Positions 45,721 through 56,611 of a DNA stretch of 64,000 nt are shown here, piece after piece. Source of the DNA: Nocardia speluncae NBRC 108251 (GTDB lineage: Bacteria > Actinomycetota > Actinomycetes > Mycobacteriales > Mycobacteriaceae); contig NZ_BDBZ01000018.1 of assembly GCF_001613245.1 (NCBI RefSeq), positions 124,001 to 188,000 of the forward strand, read 5' to 3'. The position numbers were made by a program, and so were the translations under genes. The notes under the pieces are model-generated. The model worked only from the letters and a program-made list of their open reading frames with translations, made no database searches and had not been told where the DNA came from. Position 1 is the stretch's first letter. Each line of letters opens with the position of its first letter.

Positions 45721-47372
45721 CCACGGCTGTGGCCGGTGCCCGGCCGGCTATGTTCGACACGCGATCCGCGGGCACCGAATTCACCGGCGTCCTCCGGCTG
45801 CTGCGGCTCTATCTGCGGCGTGACCGGATCGTCGCACCGCTGTGGATTCTGCTGCTGTCGGTGCCCTTGGGCTCGGTGTATGTGGCCAGTATCGAATCGG
45901 TGTATCCGACGGCAGGCGATCGCGCCTCGTTCGCGGCCACGATCCTGGCCAGTCCGGCGCAGCTGGCGATGTACGGCCCCGTCTACGACACCTCTATCGG
46001 TGCCGTGGGGATCTGGAAAGCCGGGATGTTCCACACCCTGATCGCCGTGGCCACCATCCTCACGGTGATCCGGCACACCAGGGCGGAAGAGGAATCCGGC
46101 CGCACCGAAGTGCTGGCCTCCACCTCCGTCGGCCGGTACGCGAGCCTGACAGCCGCACTACTGCTGGCCCTCGGTGGTGCCCTGCTGGCCGGCCTCATCG
46201 GGGCACTGAGCCTCACAGCGACAGGGGTTCCGGCCGCCGGATCGCTGGCCTTCGGGCTCGCGCTCGCCGGGTCGGGCATGGTGTTCGCGGCGGTCGCCGC
46301 GGTGACCGCGCAGCTCTGCTCGGGTGCCCGGCTCGCCCGCGGGCTGGCGTTCGCGACACTCGCGGTGACCTTCACCCTGCGCGCTGTGGGGGACGCGCAG
46401 GCCGGCGCGGGGCCGGTCAACCCGTTGACGTGGATGTCCCCGCAGGGCTGGTCGCTGCAGATCCGGCCCTATGCGGGCGATCGCTGGTGGGTACTGCTGT
46501 TACACCTGGCACTGCTCACCGTGACGATCGCGGTGGCCTTCGCCCTGTTGCGCCGTCGCGATGTCGGTGCCGGCCTGCTCGCCGAACGGCTCGGGCCGGC
46601 GGCGGCCGGCCCCGGTCTGACCGGCCCCTTCGGCCTCGCGGTCCGGTTGCAACGCGGCACCCTCCTCGGGTGGGGCATCGGAGTCGGGCTCTACGGTCTG
46701 GTGATCGGGAGCGTCGTGAACGGTATCGGCGACAGTTTCGGCAGCAACGAAACCCTGCGCGATCTGATCACTCGTATGGGCGGTACCGATTCGCTGGAGG
46801 ATTCGTTCGTCAGCTACGCGTTCACCATGCTGGGGATCGCCGGCGCGGCGTACGCGGTCTCGGCGGCGCTGCGGATGTTCGGCGAGGAGAACGGCCATCA
46901 TGCGGAATCGGTGCTCAGCGGCGCCGTCGGCCGGACCCGCTGGGTGGCCTCGCATCTGGTGTTCGCCCTCGGTGGCCCGGTGGTGATCATGCTGACCGCC
47001 GGTCTGCTGGGTGGGCTCGCCTACGGGATCGCGGCCGGCGATATCGGCGCCACGCTGCCCGGGATGCTGGCGGCCGCGCTGGTCCAGCTGCCCGCGATCT
47101 GGTTCTTCGCGGCGGCAACAGTCGCGCTTTTCGGGCTGGTGCCACGCTGGACGCCGGTGGCATGGGGGTTGCTGACCGCCGCGATCGCGGTCTTCCTGCT
47201 CGGCTCCATCTCCGGCGCTCCGCAGTGGTTGCAGAACCTGGAGCCGTTCAGTCACGCACCGAAGGTGCCGGGAATGGCGTACAACGTGGCTCCCACGCTC
47301 CTGGTCACCGCCGTTGCCGCGGGACTGCTCGCCGTGGGACTGGTGGGAATGCGCAGCCGGGACGTGCGCTGA
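45717..47372 (+). CDS. ABC-2-type multidrug/antibiotic exporter permease (Rv1217c-like)
   Basis: 551 residues with about 12 hydrophobic segments, the duplicated six-helix layout of tetronasin-type permeases. [19 protein letters not shown] begins the first half and [19 protein letters not shown] the second. It starts at ATGA over the ATP-binding gene stop. It works with that ATPase at the cytoplasmic membrane; substrates unknown. Confidence 0.92.
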   Translation: MTTAVAGARPAMFDTRSAGTEFTGVLRLLRLYLRRDRIVAPLWILLLSVPLGSVYVASIESVYPTAGDRASFAATILASPAQLAMYGPVYDTSIGAVGIWKAGMFHTLIAVATILTVIRHTRAEEESGRTEVLASTSVGRYASLTAALLLALGGALLAGLIGALSLTATGVPAAGSLAFGLALAGSGMVFAAVAAVTAQLCSGARLARGLAFATLAVTFTLRAVGDAQAGAGPVNPLTWMSPQGWSLQIRPYAGDRWWVLLLHLALLTVTIAVAFALLRRRDVGAGLLAERLGPAAAGPGLTGPFGLAVRLQRGTLLGWGIGVGLYGLVIGSVVNGIGDSFGSNETLRDLITRMGGTDSLEDSFVSYAFTMLGIAGAAYAVSAALRMFGEENGHHAESVLSGAVGRTRWVASHLVFALGGPVVIMLTAGLLGGLAYGIAAGDIGATLPGMLAAALVQLPAIWFFAAATVALFGLVPRWTPVAWGLLTAAIAVFLLGSISGAPQWLQNLEPFSHAPKVPGMAYNVAPTLLVTAVAAGLLAVGLVGMRSRDVR

Positions 47373-47385
47373 CCCGCTGACGGTT

Positions 47386-47428
47386 GCGGCCGTGTGTCCT
47401 GGGTCATCACGACCGGATGCACGGCCGC
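47386..47428. terminator. Bidirectional-type hairpin between convergent permease and glgC
   Basis: GCGGCCGTG (47386-47394) pairs perfectly with CACGGCCGC (47420-47428) around a 25-base loop, followed on the plus strand by TTCTGTGTGG. It sits in the 96-bp gap between the two convergent stops and could end both transcripts. The long loop lowers confidence. Confidence 0.45.
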
Positions 47429-47468
47429 TTCTGTGTGGTCGGTGCCCGGCCCGCCGGCCATCGAGTGA

Positions 47469-48683
47469 TCAGACCCAGGTGCCCTTGCCGACCGTGACCA
47501 CGCCCCCGTGGCTGATGGCGAACCTGCCGCGGTCGCGTTCCCGGTCCACGCCGATGATCTCGCCCTCGGACACCATCACGTTCTTGTCCAGGATGGCGCG
47601 CCGGACCACTGCGCCGCGCCCGATCCGCACGCCGGGCATCAGCACACTGCCCTCGACCGTGGCGCCCTCGTCGACCTGCACGTTCGCGCTGAGTACCGAA
47701 TTTCGGACCGTAGCCGCCGACAGGATGCTGCCGGCCCCGACAATGGATTCCTGGGCGAGCCCGCCGCGGGCGAATTTCGCGGGTGGCAGGTTCTCGGCGG
47801 CGCCGCGGATGGGCCAGTGCCGGTTGTAGAGGTTGAAAACGGGATTCACCGACACCAGATCCATATGGGCTTCGTAGAAGGCATCGATGGTGCCGACATC
47901 ACGCCAGTAACCGCGATCGCGGTTGGTGGCGCCGGGCACATCGTTATCGGCGAAATCGTAGACGGCGGCCTGTCCCGCGGCGACCAATCCGGGAATGATA
48001 TCGCCACCCATATCGTGATCGGAATCGGAATTCTCCGCATCCGCCTTGATCGAATCCACCAGCACCTTGGTGGTGAACACGTAGTTGCCCATGGAGGCGA
48101 AGGTCGCATTCGGATCGTCGGGGATTCCCGGCGGATGGGCCGGTTTCTCCAGGAACCCGACGATACGCCCGGATTCGTCGGAATCTATACAGCCGAAAGC
48201 GCTCGCCTCGCTGCGCGGCACCCGGATACCGGCGACCGTGACCCCGGCGCCCGAATCGATATGGTTGGTGACCATCTGCTCCGGGTCCATCCGATAGACG
48301 TGATCGGCGCCGAACACCACGATGTAATCGGGATCCTCGTCGTAGATGAGGTTCAGCGACTGCATGATCGCGTCGGCGCTACCGGTGTACCAGCGCGGGC
48401 CCAGCCGCTGCTGGGCGGGCACCGGGGTGATGTATTCACCGGCGAAACCGGACAGCCGCCAGGTCTGCGAAATATGACGGTCCAGGGAATGTGATTTGTA
48501 TTGGGTGAGTACACACAGCCGGAGGAAACCGGCATTGACCAGATTGCTCAGTACGAAGTCGATGAGGCGGTAGGCCCCGCCGAACGGGACGGCCGGCTTG
48601 GCGCGGTCGGCAGTCAGGGGAAAGAGTCGCTTGCCCTCGCCACCGGCGAGCACGATTCCGAGTACGTGCGGCTGGCTCCTCAC
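47469..48683 (-). CDS. glgC: GlgC, ADP-glucose pyrophosphorylase
   Basis: 404 residues. The N-terminal loop [25 protein letters not shown] binds ATP and allosteric effectors. The C-terminal left-handed helix ends the protein. It makes ADP-glucose for maltose-1-phosphate and alpha-glucan. Divergent from glgM with 88 bp between the starts; the two act in sequence. Confidence 0.96.
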   Translation of the reverse strand: MRSQPHVLGIVLAGGEGKRLFPLTADRAKPAVPFGGAYRLIDFVLSNLVNAGFLRLCVLTQYKSHSLDRHISQTWRLSGFAGEYITPVPAQQRLGPRWYTGSADAIMQSLNLIYDEDPDYIVVFGADHVYRMDPEQMVTNHIDSGAGVTVAGIRVPRSEASAFGCIDSDESGRIVGFLEKPAHPPGIPDDPNATFASMGNYVFTTKVLVDSIKADAENSDSDHDMGGDIIPGLVAAGQAAVYDFADNDVPGATNRDRGYWRDVGTIDAFYEAHMDLVSVNPVFNLYNRHWPIRGAAENLPPAKFARGGLAQESIVGAGSILSAATVRNSVLSANVQVDEGATVEGSVLMPGVRIGRGAVVRRAILDKNVMVSEGEIIGVDRERDRGRFAISHGGVVTVGKGTWV

Positions 48684-48771
48684 AGTGCCAAACCTACCGA
48701 ACCAGGTGGTCGGGGGCGTCGTACGCTCGGCGACTTCTGTATACCGGCCGCTCGGCGGCTACCGTGAATCC

Positions 48772-49998
48772 GTGAGTTTCGGTTCCAGCGGTGCGGACAC
48801 CGCGTCCGGGCCGCCGGTGGGCGGCCCGCTACGGGTGGCCGTGTTGACCCGGGAATATCCGCCCGAGGTGTACGGCGGGGCGGGGGTGCATGTCACCGAA
48901 CTGGTGGCCCGGCTGCGCCGGCTGAGCACGGTGACCGTGCACTGTATGGGCGTACCGCGGTCGGCGGCCCGGGTGCACGATCCGGATCCGGCGCTGGCGG
49001 GTGCCAATCCGGCGCTGCAGATGATGTCGGCGCAGCTGCGGATGGCCGACGGTGTGGGCGCGGTGGACCTGGTTCATTCGCATACCTGGTACGCCGGGCT
49101 GGCCGGGCATCTCGCGGCGACGCTGTACGGGATCCCGCACGTGGTCACCACGCATTCGCTGGAGCCGCGCCGGCCGTGGAAGGCCGAACAGCTCGGTGGC
49201 GGGTACCGGTTGTCCTCGTGGTCGGAGCGTAACGCGCTGGAGCATGCCGACGCGGTGATCGCGGTGAGCGACTGGATGCGCCGCGATGTCCTCGACGCCT
49301 ACCCTGCGCTGGATCCGGCCCGGGTGCACGTGGTGCGCAACGGAATCGACGCGGAGGTCTGGTACCCGGGACCACCGGCCCCGGGCAGCCGCCGGATCCT
49401 GGACGAACTGGGGGTGCGTGCGGACCGTCCGCTGGCAGTGTTCGTCGGCCGGATCACCCGCCAGAAAGGTGTGGGGCATCTCCTGGCCGCGGCGCGGGAG
49501 ATCGACCCGGGGATCCAGCTGGTCCTGTGTGCCGGTGCCCCGGACACTCCGCAGCTGGAGGCCGAGGTCGCCGCCGCCGTGGCCGGGCTGCACCGGCAGC
49601 GCGACAACATCTTCTGGGTGCGGGAGATGCTGCCCACCGAACAGATCCGCCAGTTGCTGGCCGCGGCCACTGTCTTCGTCTGCCCGTCGGTCTACGAACC
49701 CCTCGGGATCGTCAATCTCGAGGCGATGGCCTGCGCCACGGCCGTGGTCGCCTCCGATGTGGGTGGTATCCCCGAGGTGGTCACCGACGGCGGTACGGGG
49801 CGGCTGGTGCATTTCGACGCCGGTGAGACCGCAGCCTACGAGCACGCGCTGGCCGCCGCGATCAACGAGCTCGCCGGCGACCCGGTGCGCGCGGCCGAAC
49901 TCGGGGCCGCCGGGCGCGCCCGCGCGCGGGCGGAATTCGACTGGTACCGGATCGCCGAACAGACGGTGAACGTCTACCGCACGGTGGCGAAACCCTGA
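48772..49998 (+). CDS. glgM: GlgM-type glycosyltransferase (maltose-1-phosphate synthase)
   Basis: 408 residues from the GTG at 48772; the longer open frame to the left is antisense to glgC. GT-B fold: LTREYPPEVYGGAGVHVTELV at the N-terminus, VGRITRQKGVGHLLAAA and EPLGIVNLEAMACATAVVASDVGG in the nucleotide-sugar half. In mycobacteria this Rv1212c-type enzyme joins ADP-glucose and glucose-1-phosphate to maltose-1-phosphate for GlgE. Older annotation calls it glycogen synthase. Confidence 0.92.
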   Translation: MSFGSSGADTASGPPVGGPLRVAVLTREYPPEVYGGAGVHVTELVARLRRLSTVTVHCMGVPRSAARVHDPDPALAGANPALQMMSAQLRMADGVGAVDLVHSHTWYAGLAGHLAATLYGIPHVVTTHSLEPRRPWKAEQLGGGYRLSSWSERNALEHADAVIAVSDWMRRDVLDAYPALDPARVHVVRNGIDAEVWYPGPPAPGSRRILDELGVRADRPLAVFVGRITRQKGVGHLLAAAREIDPGIQLVLCAGAPDTPQLEAEVAAAVAGLHRQRDNIFWVREMLPTEQIRQLLAAATVFVCPSVYEPLGIVNLEAMACATAVVASDVGGIPEVVTDGGTGRLVHFDAGETAAYEHALAAAINELAGDPVRAAELGAAGRARARAEFDWYRIAEQTVNVYRTVAKP

Positions 49999-50064
49999 GG
50001 GGAGCCGGCGGCCGGTGCCATTCGCACAGTTCTGCGGTCACCGGGCCGCGGCACCCCCGCTCGA

Positions 50065-50469
50065 TCAGCTGCCGGAGCTCCCTGAGGTGATATCACCGGC
50101 AAGTGGTGCCACCGCCCCGATGATCTCGCCGACCGTCGCCTCGTCCACGCCGGCGGCGGTGAGCGAATCGGTCAGATGCCCGGCCACGAGGTCGAAATGA
50201 TGCCTGGTGATTCCCCGGCCCTGATGTACCTGTTTCATCGGCGCACCGGTATAGGGGGCCGGGCCGCCGAGGGCCGCGGCGAAGAACTCGACCTGCTTAC
50301 CGCGCAGCCTGGACATATTCGTTCCGGTGAAGAACCCGGCGAGTGCTGTGTCGGCGAGGACTCGGGTATAGAAATCGGCGACGACGGCTTCCAATGCCTC
50401 GTATCCGCCGATCCGGTCGAAGATGGTGGCGGGGGTGGCTGCCCTTTTTCCGAATGTCGGTATCCGCAT
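50065..50469 (-). CDS. glbN: GlbN, group 1 truncated haemoglobin
   Basis: 134 residues. The B10 Tyr is in DFYTRVLAD (Tyr34), and the proximal His is in [10 protein letters not shown] (His82), followed by [10 protein letters not shown]. It is closest to M. tuberculosis HbN, which detoxifies nitric oxide to nitrate using O2. The ten-residue polar pre-A N-terminus ([10 protein letters not shown]) is present. In M. tuberculosis glbN lies elsewhere (Rv1542c), so its place here is particular. Confidence 0.95.
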   Translation of the reverse strand: MRIPTFGKRAATPATIFDRIGGYEALEAVVADFYTRVLADTALAGFFTGTNMSRLRGKQVEFFAAALGGPAPYTGAPMKQVHQGRGITRHHFDLVAGHLTDSLTAAGVDEATVGEIIGAVAPLAGDITSGSSGS

Positions 50470-50567
50470 GCAATAAGCACATCAGGCCGGTATTACCCGT
50501 CGATCAGGCCCGCGTAGCAAGTGGATTGCCGTGTGTGGCAGCGTGATTGCCTCGTTCTCACCATCGA

Positions 50568-51462
<895 letters not shown>

Positions 51463-51476
<14 letters not shown>

Positions 51477-51630
51477 TCTTCAATTCGTCACCCAGTGCCG
51501 CGGCTTCGTCGGGCGTGAGCTCTACGACCAGACGCCCGCCACCCTCGAGCGGGACCCGCATAACGATCCCACGACCTTCCTTGGTTGCCTCGAGGGGACC
51601 GTCCCCGGTACGGGGCTTCATGGCCGCCAT
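51463..51630 (-). CDS. DUF3117 small protein (Rv1211-like)
   Basis: 55 residues starting MAAMKPRTGDGPLEATKEGR, with the conserved VMRVPLEGGGRLVVELTPDE and ending DELKSVTS. The start has a strong GGAGGGAGCAGAGG region. This tiny protein is conserved almost unchanged in actinomycetes, always near tagA; function unknown. It overlaps the RlmA-like start by 14 bp. Its leader contains two stacked perfect hairpins (51681-51727). Confidence 0.92.
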
Positions 51631-51680
51631 CCTCTGCTCCCTCCAGATCTGCGCTGTATGCTGCGCACTTGCTCGGATCT

Positions 51681-51727
51681 CCGGTTGTCACCAACCGGGC
51701 GGTCCGTCGGTTGAAGCGACGGACCGC
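51681..51727 (-). promoter_or_regulatory. Two stacked perfect hairpins in the DUF3117 leader
   Basis: Reading leftward, GCGGTCCGTCG-CTTCAAC-CGACGGACCGC (11-bp stem, 51727-51699) is followed without a gap by CCGGTTG-GTGA-CAACCGG (7-bp stem, 51698-51681), whose GTGA loop is a GNRA tetraloop. No T-run follows. The pair lies 62 bp after the tagA stop and 50 bp before the DUF3117 ATG. It may be a terminator of tagA, an RNA-stability element, or a regulatory leader. Confidence 0.62.
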
Positions 51728-51788
51728 ACCCGATCCATTCTTCCCTATCGCAGGAGATGGCGGATACTCGACGTCCAAATGTGACCGG

Positions 51789-52361
51789 TCAGCCGAGGCA
51801 GGTGTGCCGGGAATCGACCCAGCATTCGGACAGATGGTCGTCCACCATTCCCGTGGCCTGCATCAGCGCGTACGCGGTAGTCGGCCCGACGAAGCGGAAA
51901 CCACGCCGCTTCAATTCTTTTGCCAGTGCAGTGGATTCGGGTGTCACCGCAGGGATATCGCCTATTTCGCGCGGGCGCGGCCGCCGTGGGGGAGCGAACG
52001 ACCAGAGCAGTTCGTCCAGGCCGGTATCGAGTTCGCGGGCGACTTTCGCATTCGCGATACAAGCATCGATTTTGGCGCGATTGCGAACAATCGCCGAATC
52101 GGCCAGCAGCCGCTCGCGGTCGGCATCACCGAATTCGGCGACCCGGTCGATCACGAATCCGGCGAACCCCAGCCGGAACGCGGGGCGTTTGCGCAGAATT
52201 GTGATCCAGGACAATCCCGACTGGAAGGCCTCCAGGCACAATCGCTCGAACAGGGCGTCGTCACCGTGCAACGGGCGGCCCCACTCCTGATCGTGGTAGT
52301 CGCGGTAGATCTGGGAATCGACCGACCACGGGCAGCGAACCAGCGTATCGGTGGCGCTCAC
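51789..52361 (-). CDS. tagA: TagA, DNA-3-methyladenine glycosylase I
   Basis: 190 residues. The zinc-snap ligands are visible: Cys in RCPW, His in YHDQEWG, and HLSEC near the C-terminus. LCLEAFQSGLSWITILRKR is the helix-hairpin-helix core. It removes 3-methyladenine from alkylated DNA. The start overlaps the DivIVA-like stop by 4 bp. A single cytoplasmic enzyme. Confidence 0.95.
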   Translation of the reverse strand: MSATDTLVRCPWSVDSQIYRDYHDQEWGRPLHGDDALFERLCLEAFQSGLSWITILRKRPAFRLGFAGFVIDRVAEFGDADRERLLADSAIVRNRAKIDACIANAKVARELDTGLDELLWSFAPPRRPRPREIGDIPAVTPESTALAKELKRRGFRFVGPTTAYALMQATGMVDDHLSECWVDSRHTCLG

Positions 52362-52678
52362 GAGCGATCCCGGCCTGTTGCCGCGCCGGTGCTCGCGGAC
52401 TGTGCCTCGGTGAGCTGGGCCTGTAGCTCATCGATCCGGGCGGCCAGCCGGGCCAGTGCCCAATCGACCTCGCCGGCCTTGTACCCGCGCACGACCTGCT
52501 GGAACCGCAGGGCCCGCACATCAGCGCCGGAGATCCGCTCCACCGGGAGAATGGTCGCGGTGGTGCCCTCCGGGAGTGGGCCCAGCTCCTCCGACCGGCC
52601 GAAGAGCGCACCGGCCAGCAGGAACAACACCGTGGCCACCAAACCCACGATCAGGACGTACAGCAGCAGGGTGAGCAT
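52358..52678 (-). CDS. Small membrane protein with DivIVA-like segment (Rv1209-like)
   Basis: 106 residues. One N-terminal helix (LLLYVLIVGLVATVLFLLAGALF), then RFQQVVRGYKAGEVDWALARLAARIDELQAQ, a DivIVA-type motif with a coiled coil. It may sense or mark curved or polar membrane. Translationally coupled to tagA. The same pair occurs as Rv1209-Rv1210. It is the last gene before the right breakpoint of the apparent inversion. Confidence 0.87.
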   Translation of the reverse strand: MLTLLLYVLIVGLVATVLFLLAGALFGRSEELGPLPEGTTATILPVERISGADVRALRFQQVVRGYKAGEVDWALARLAARIDELQAQLTEAQSASTGAATGRDRS

Positions 52679-52786
52679 GAACCGAGTCTAGGTGCGCCCG
52701 CCGACAAGGTACGCGGGTCGTCCTGCCCGCCGAGTCAGGACAGAACCGCGGTTGCGCGGCCGGGCGCAAGCGCGCAGGTCGGCTGT

Positions 52787-53923
52787 TCAGAGATGGCGAC
52801 TCGTATCGATACCCAGCGACATACCGGCGAGCCCGCGGCGGCGGATCGCGAGTTTGTCCGCGACCGCGCGCAAGGCGAGGGCGGACGCACTGTCCGGATC
52901 GCGGAGCACGATCGGGGTGCCCTCGTCGCCGGACTCACGCACGGCCTGTTCGATCGGGATCTGTCCGAGCAGCGGAACCTCGGCGCCCACGGCACGGGTG
53001 AGCCGGTCGGCGACCGCCTGCCCGCCGCCGGAGCCGTACAGCTCCATCCGGCTGCCGTCCGGCAGATCCAGCCAGGACATGTTCTCCACCACGCCGGCGA
53101 TCCGCTGCCGGGTCTGCAGGGCGATGGCGCCCGCACGTTCGGCGACCTCGGCGGCGGCGATCTGCGGGGTGGTGACCACCAGGATCTCCGCGTTGGGGAT
53201 CAGCTGGGCGATGGAGATCGCCACATCACCGGTGCCGGGCGGCAGATCGAGCAGCAGGACGTCCAGATCGCCCCAGAACACATCCGCCAGGAACTGTTGC
53301 AGCGCGCGGTGCAGCATCGGACCGCGCCACACCACGGGGGTGTTGCCCTGGGTGAACTGCGCGATCGAGATCATCTTCACGTCATGCGCGACCGGCGGCA
53401 TGATCATCCGCTCGACCTGGGTGGGCCGGGCATCGGTGCCGAGCATCCGGGGGATGGAATGGCCGTAGATATCGGCGTCCAGCACCCCGACCGACAGGCC
53501 GCGGTCGGCGAGCGCGGCAGCGAGGTTCACCGTGACGCTCGATTTCCCGACGCCGCCCTTCCCGGAGGCGACAGCGTAGACGCGGGTGAGCGAACCGGGC
53601 TGGGCGAACGGGATCACCGGTTCTGCGGAATCGCCGCGCAACTGTTTGCGCAATTCGGTGCGCTGTTCGTCGCTCATCACATCGAGCTCGACCGATACCG
53701 CACCGACCCCGGCGACATCGGCCACCGCGGTGCTGACCCGCTGGGTGATCTCGGTGCGCAACGGGCATCCGGCGGTGGTCAGGTACACCTCGATATGAAC
53801 ATTGCTGTCCGGATCGATCCCGATGCTTTTCACCATGCCCAGTTCGGTGATCGGTTTGCGGATCTCCGGGTCGTCGACCTTCGCGAGGGCGCCCCGCACG
53901 TCCGCTTCCGTTACCACTGGCAT
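52787..53923 (-). CDS. mrp: Mrp/NBP35-type iron-sulfur carrier ATPase
   Basis: 378 residues from the ATG at 53923. An N-terminal MIP18-like domain (DVRGALAKVDDPEIRKPI) precedes the ParA-like ATPase: deviant Walker A SGKGGVGKSSV, then DADIYGHSIPRMLG and LLDLPPGTGD. The usual CxxC near the C-terminus is absent, as in many actinobacterial members. It carries or inserts Fe-S clusters. Confidence 0.93.
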   Translation of the reverse strand: MPVVTEADVRGALAKVDDPEIRKPITELGMVKSIGIDPDSNVHIEVYLTTAGCPLRTEITQRVSTAVADVAGVGAVSVELDVMSDEQRTELRKQLRGDSAEPVIPFAQPGSLTRVYAVASGKGGVGKSSVTVNLAAALADRGLSVGVLDADIYGHSIPRMLGTDARPTQVERMIMPPVAHDVKMISIAQFTQGNTPVVWRGPMLHRALQQFLADVFWGDLDVLLLDLPPGTGDVAISIAQLIPNAEILVVTTPQIAAAEVAERAGAIALQTRQRIAGVVENMSWLDLPDGSRMELYGSGGGQAVADRLTRAVGAEVPLLGQIPIEQAVRESGDEGTPIVLRDPDSASALALRAVADKLAIRRRGLAGMSLGIDTSRHL

Positions 53924-53942
53924 GCTGCCGATGGTAGTGCCG

Positions 53943-54812
53943 TCAGATCTTGGGGAGTTCCGCGGGCTGTGGTGCGATCCCGGTCTTGTACGACTGGGTC
54001 CAGGCCATGACGTTCGCGACATAGGCCATCGAGTTGTTGTAGCGCAGGATGGCCCTGGTCTGCTGGGCGGGATCGTTCATATCCAGATCGCCCGAGCACA
54101 GGTATTTACCGGCGGTCAGGGTCGCGTCGTAGTAGTTCTGCGGATCGGAGATTCCGTCGCGGTTGCCGTCCGCGGCGTAATGGGTCCAAGTTTCCGGCAG
54201 GAACTGCATGGGGCCCACCGCGCGGTCGTAGCCGCCGAAACCGTCGAGCGCGCCGCCGTCGGAATCGTGGATGACATTGTTGCCCGCCAGGCTGCCGTCG
54301 AGCGCCGGGCCGAACACCGGGGACAGCGCGTTGCCGTCGGCGTCCGCCTTGCCGTTGTACATATGGGTGGATTCGACGCGCCCGATACCGGCCAGCATCG
54401 TCCAGGGCATATTGCAGCCGGGGTTCTCGTCGGCCAGGATCTGCTCGGCATTGAGATAGGCGTCCTCGGCGATCCCCGGAATGCCCGATGCGGCGACGGG
54501 GAGATCGTTACGGGCACGGTCCGGGGCCAATGCCACCGTTCTCACCTCGACCGGCGCCTCCGGCGACTGTTTGGCCATGGCGTGCATCACGGTGTCGTCG
54601 AAGGAGGGCGCCATGGCCTGGCCGGGGGCGGCGCCCACGGCGGACATATGCATCTCGATCGAGGCCGCCGTGGGATCGGTGGCCATCGCCGCGGCGGCAT
54701 TGGTGGCCACGACACCCGCCGGTACCAAACCGGTGAGTGCGATAACCGAACCTCGGGTAACGGTGGCAGGTTGTTGTTTCCGGTGACGCCCCACGTGCTC
54801 AAAGCCCTTCAT
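53943..54812 (-). CDS. Secreted lytic transglycosylase (Rv1230c-like)
   Basis: 289 residues. An N-terminal hydrophobic segment (GSVIALTGLVPAGVVATNAAAAM) serves as signal or anchor. The catalytic Glu is in LAGIGRVESTH; VGPMQFLPETWTHYAADGN and ILRYNNSMAYVANV are typical of the MltB-like membrane-bound transglycosylases. It cuts peptidoglycan glycan strands. It is a paralogue of the next gene. Start 54812 or 54821. Confidence 0.92.
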   Translation of the reverse strand: MKGFEHVGRHRKQQPATVTRGSVIALTGLVPAGVVATNAAAAMATDPTAASIEMHMSAVGAAPGQAMAPSFDDTVMHAMAKQSPEAPVEVRTVALAPDRARNDLPVAASGIPGIAEDAYLNAEQILADENPGCNMPWTMLAGIGRVESTHMYNGKADADGNALSPVFGPALDGSLAGNNVIHDSDGGALDGFGGYDRAVGPMQFLPETWTHYAADGNRDGISDPQNYYDATLTAGKYLCSGDLDMNDPAQQTRAILRYNNSMAYVANVMAWTQSYKTGIAPQPAELPKI

Positions 54813-54955
54813 CTCAACCACAAGCCTGCGGCCGCGCCCGGACTCGTTGCCCGGCCGTGACCTTCGTCATCGAGACTACCGCATCCGAGACCAGTTCGTT
54901 ACTACCTCGTGATCAATATTTCGGCGTGAATGCGACGTCGATGGGAAAGGAAAGC

Positions 54956-54985
54956 GGCGGTGCCGCACGCGGACCCGGCACCGCC
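54956..54985 (-). terminator. Terminator of the second transglycosylase gene
   Basis: On the minus strand GGCGGTGCCG and CGGCACCGCC form a perfect 10-bp stem with a 10-base loop, followed by CGCTTTCCTTTCCC, a pyrimidine-rich tail. A second perfect 12-bp palindrome with one G:U pair (CCCTCGCCTGCC/GGCAGGTGAGGG, 55009-55032) lies just before it. Together they end the transglycosylase transcript that stops at 55070. Confidence 0.65.
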
Positions 54986-55069
54986 GGGACGGCGCCGGGC
55001 TGCGGTGGCCCTCGCCTGCCGGCAGGTGAGGGCTGCGGTGCCACGTCCGCGAGTGTGAGTCCGCCCGTC

Positions 55070-56491
55070 TTACGGGGCGGGTGGGGTGGGTTCGGCCGGA
55101 GCCGGGGCGGCATCGGCGGGCGGTGGCGGTGGTACCTCGTCCGCGGGCGTGGGGGCCGCCGGTCCGGGAACCAGCGCGATCGGCAGCGGGATGACCAGCC
55201 CGCCCGGCAGTGTGATGGAGGGGGGTGCCGGAGCCGGAGCCGCCTGCACATCCGGGGTGTCCGCCGGCGCGGGAGGTGCCGCTTGATCCTGCGGAACCCC
55301 TTGCGGTGCAGGTGCTTCCGGCGCGGGCACGTCGGGGGTCGCGGGAGCCGGCGCTCCGGGTGCGGCCTGAGTGCCCGGACCGGCGGGCGCCGCCGGATCT
55401 CCGGGCGCCGCCGGAGTGCCGGGCCCGGGTGCGGGCAACGGCTGGCCGACCCTCGGCGACCCCGGTGCGGGTGGGCAGAGCAGGCCGCAGGGAATGGGTG
55501 GCAATCCCGGGATCCGGATCATCGGCTGGGGTCGTGGTGTCTGCACCGCGAGTTCGGGCGGGGGCGGCGGAACCGGCGTATCCGTCTGCGCCGCCAGCAG
55601 GTCCGGCGATCCCGGCGGGAGCTGGGTGGGGCCGCTGCCGGGCGGGACGAGGCCCGGGGAAGGGACGACCGGTGCGGCGCGGCCGCCGGAGCGGTAGGCC
55701 GCCGACCAGCTCAGCACATCGGCCGCGTACGCCATCGAGTTGTTGTAGCGCAGTACGGCGCGCAGCTCCTGTTGCGGGTCGCGCAGATTCAGCCCGCCCG
55801 AGCACAGGTATTTGCCGGCGCCCAGGGCGGCGTCGAAGACATTGTGCGGGTCGGTGTGGCCGTCGGCGTTACCGTCGGCGGCGTAGCGCGACCAGGTGCT
55901 GGGCAGGAACTGCATGGGCCCCAGCGCGCGGACGTATCCGCCGCCGGTGGACCGGATGACCTCGTTGCCCGGCAGCGTGCCGTCCAGTGCCGGGCCGAGG
56001 ATGGGCGGGTTGGTGGTTCCGGCGGCGTCGGTGCGTCCGTTGCTCGCATGGCCCGATTCGATGCGGCCGATTCCGGCGAGCAGGTTCCAGGTGAGTCCGC
56101 AGTCGGGTGTCGAGGACTGCAGGGCCAGTTCGGCGTTGCGATAGGCGGCCAGCACGACCTCCGGGATGCCGAATGCGCCGCTGCCGCTGGGCAGGAAGAT
56201 GCTCTGTAACGGAACGGTACCGGCGAAGGGGGGGATTCCGTCGGCCGGCACTGGGCTCAGGGCTCGGAGTTTCCGGGGCGTGTTGGGCTCGACCGGCAGC
56301 ATTCCCAGTGTCTGGGTCAATGGGGCTTCGGCGTCTTCGGTAGCGTCTCCGACCTGCCCGGCATTCGCCGCGAGTCGAGCTCCGGGAGCTTCCGGCGGTG
56401 TCGACGACATGGTGGTGTGGGCGGCCGATCCGCTCACTACCAGGCCCGCCATGACCAGAGCCGACATCGCCACAGGGGTAGGTATCCGCAT
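55070..56491 (-). CDS. Secreted lytic transglycosylase with long Pro/Ala-rich tail
   Basis: 473 residues. Signal at the N-terminus (ALVMAGLVVSGSAAH). The catalytic Glu is in LAGIGRIESGH, then LGPMQFLPSTWSRYAADGNADG and VLRYNNSMAYAADVLSW, parallel to the neighbouring gene. The last ~190 residues are Pro/Ala/Gly-rich (PGTPAAPGDPAAPAGPGTQA), likely a wall-spanning linker. It results from tandem duplication with its downstream neighbour. Confidence 0.92.
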   Translation of the reverse strand: MRIPTPVAMSALVMAGLVVSGSAAHTTMSSTPPEAPGARLAANAGQVGDATEDAEAPLTQTLGMLPVEPNTPRKLRALSPVPADGIPPFAGTVPLQSIFLPSGSGAFGIPEVVLAAYRNAELALQSSTPDCGLTWNLLAGIGRIESGHASNGRTDAAGTTNPPILGPALDGTLPGNEVIRSTGGGYVRALGPMQFLPSTWSRYAADGNADGHTDPHNVFDAALGAGKYLCSGGLNLRDPQQELRAVLRYNNSMAYAADVLSWSAAYRSGGRAAPVVPSPGLVPPGSGPTQLPPGSPDLLAAQTDTPVPPPPPELAVQTPRPQPMIRIPGLPPIPCGLLCPPAPGSPRVGQPLPAPGPGTPAAPGDPAAPAGPGTQAAPGAPAPATPDVPAPEAPAPQGVPQDQAAPPAPADTPDVQAAPAPAPPSITLPGGLVIPLPIALVPGPAAPTPADEVPPPPPADAAPAPAEPTPPAP

Positions 56492-56611
56492 TCGGCTCCA
56501 CCGTTCCTCTATGTCACAGGTGAGCAGCCGTCTCGGACATTCCCGTACGGCGCGCTCGGGACAACGTGATCCAGGTTACCTACCGGTCAGGAGCATATTG
56601 TGGATTTCCGG

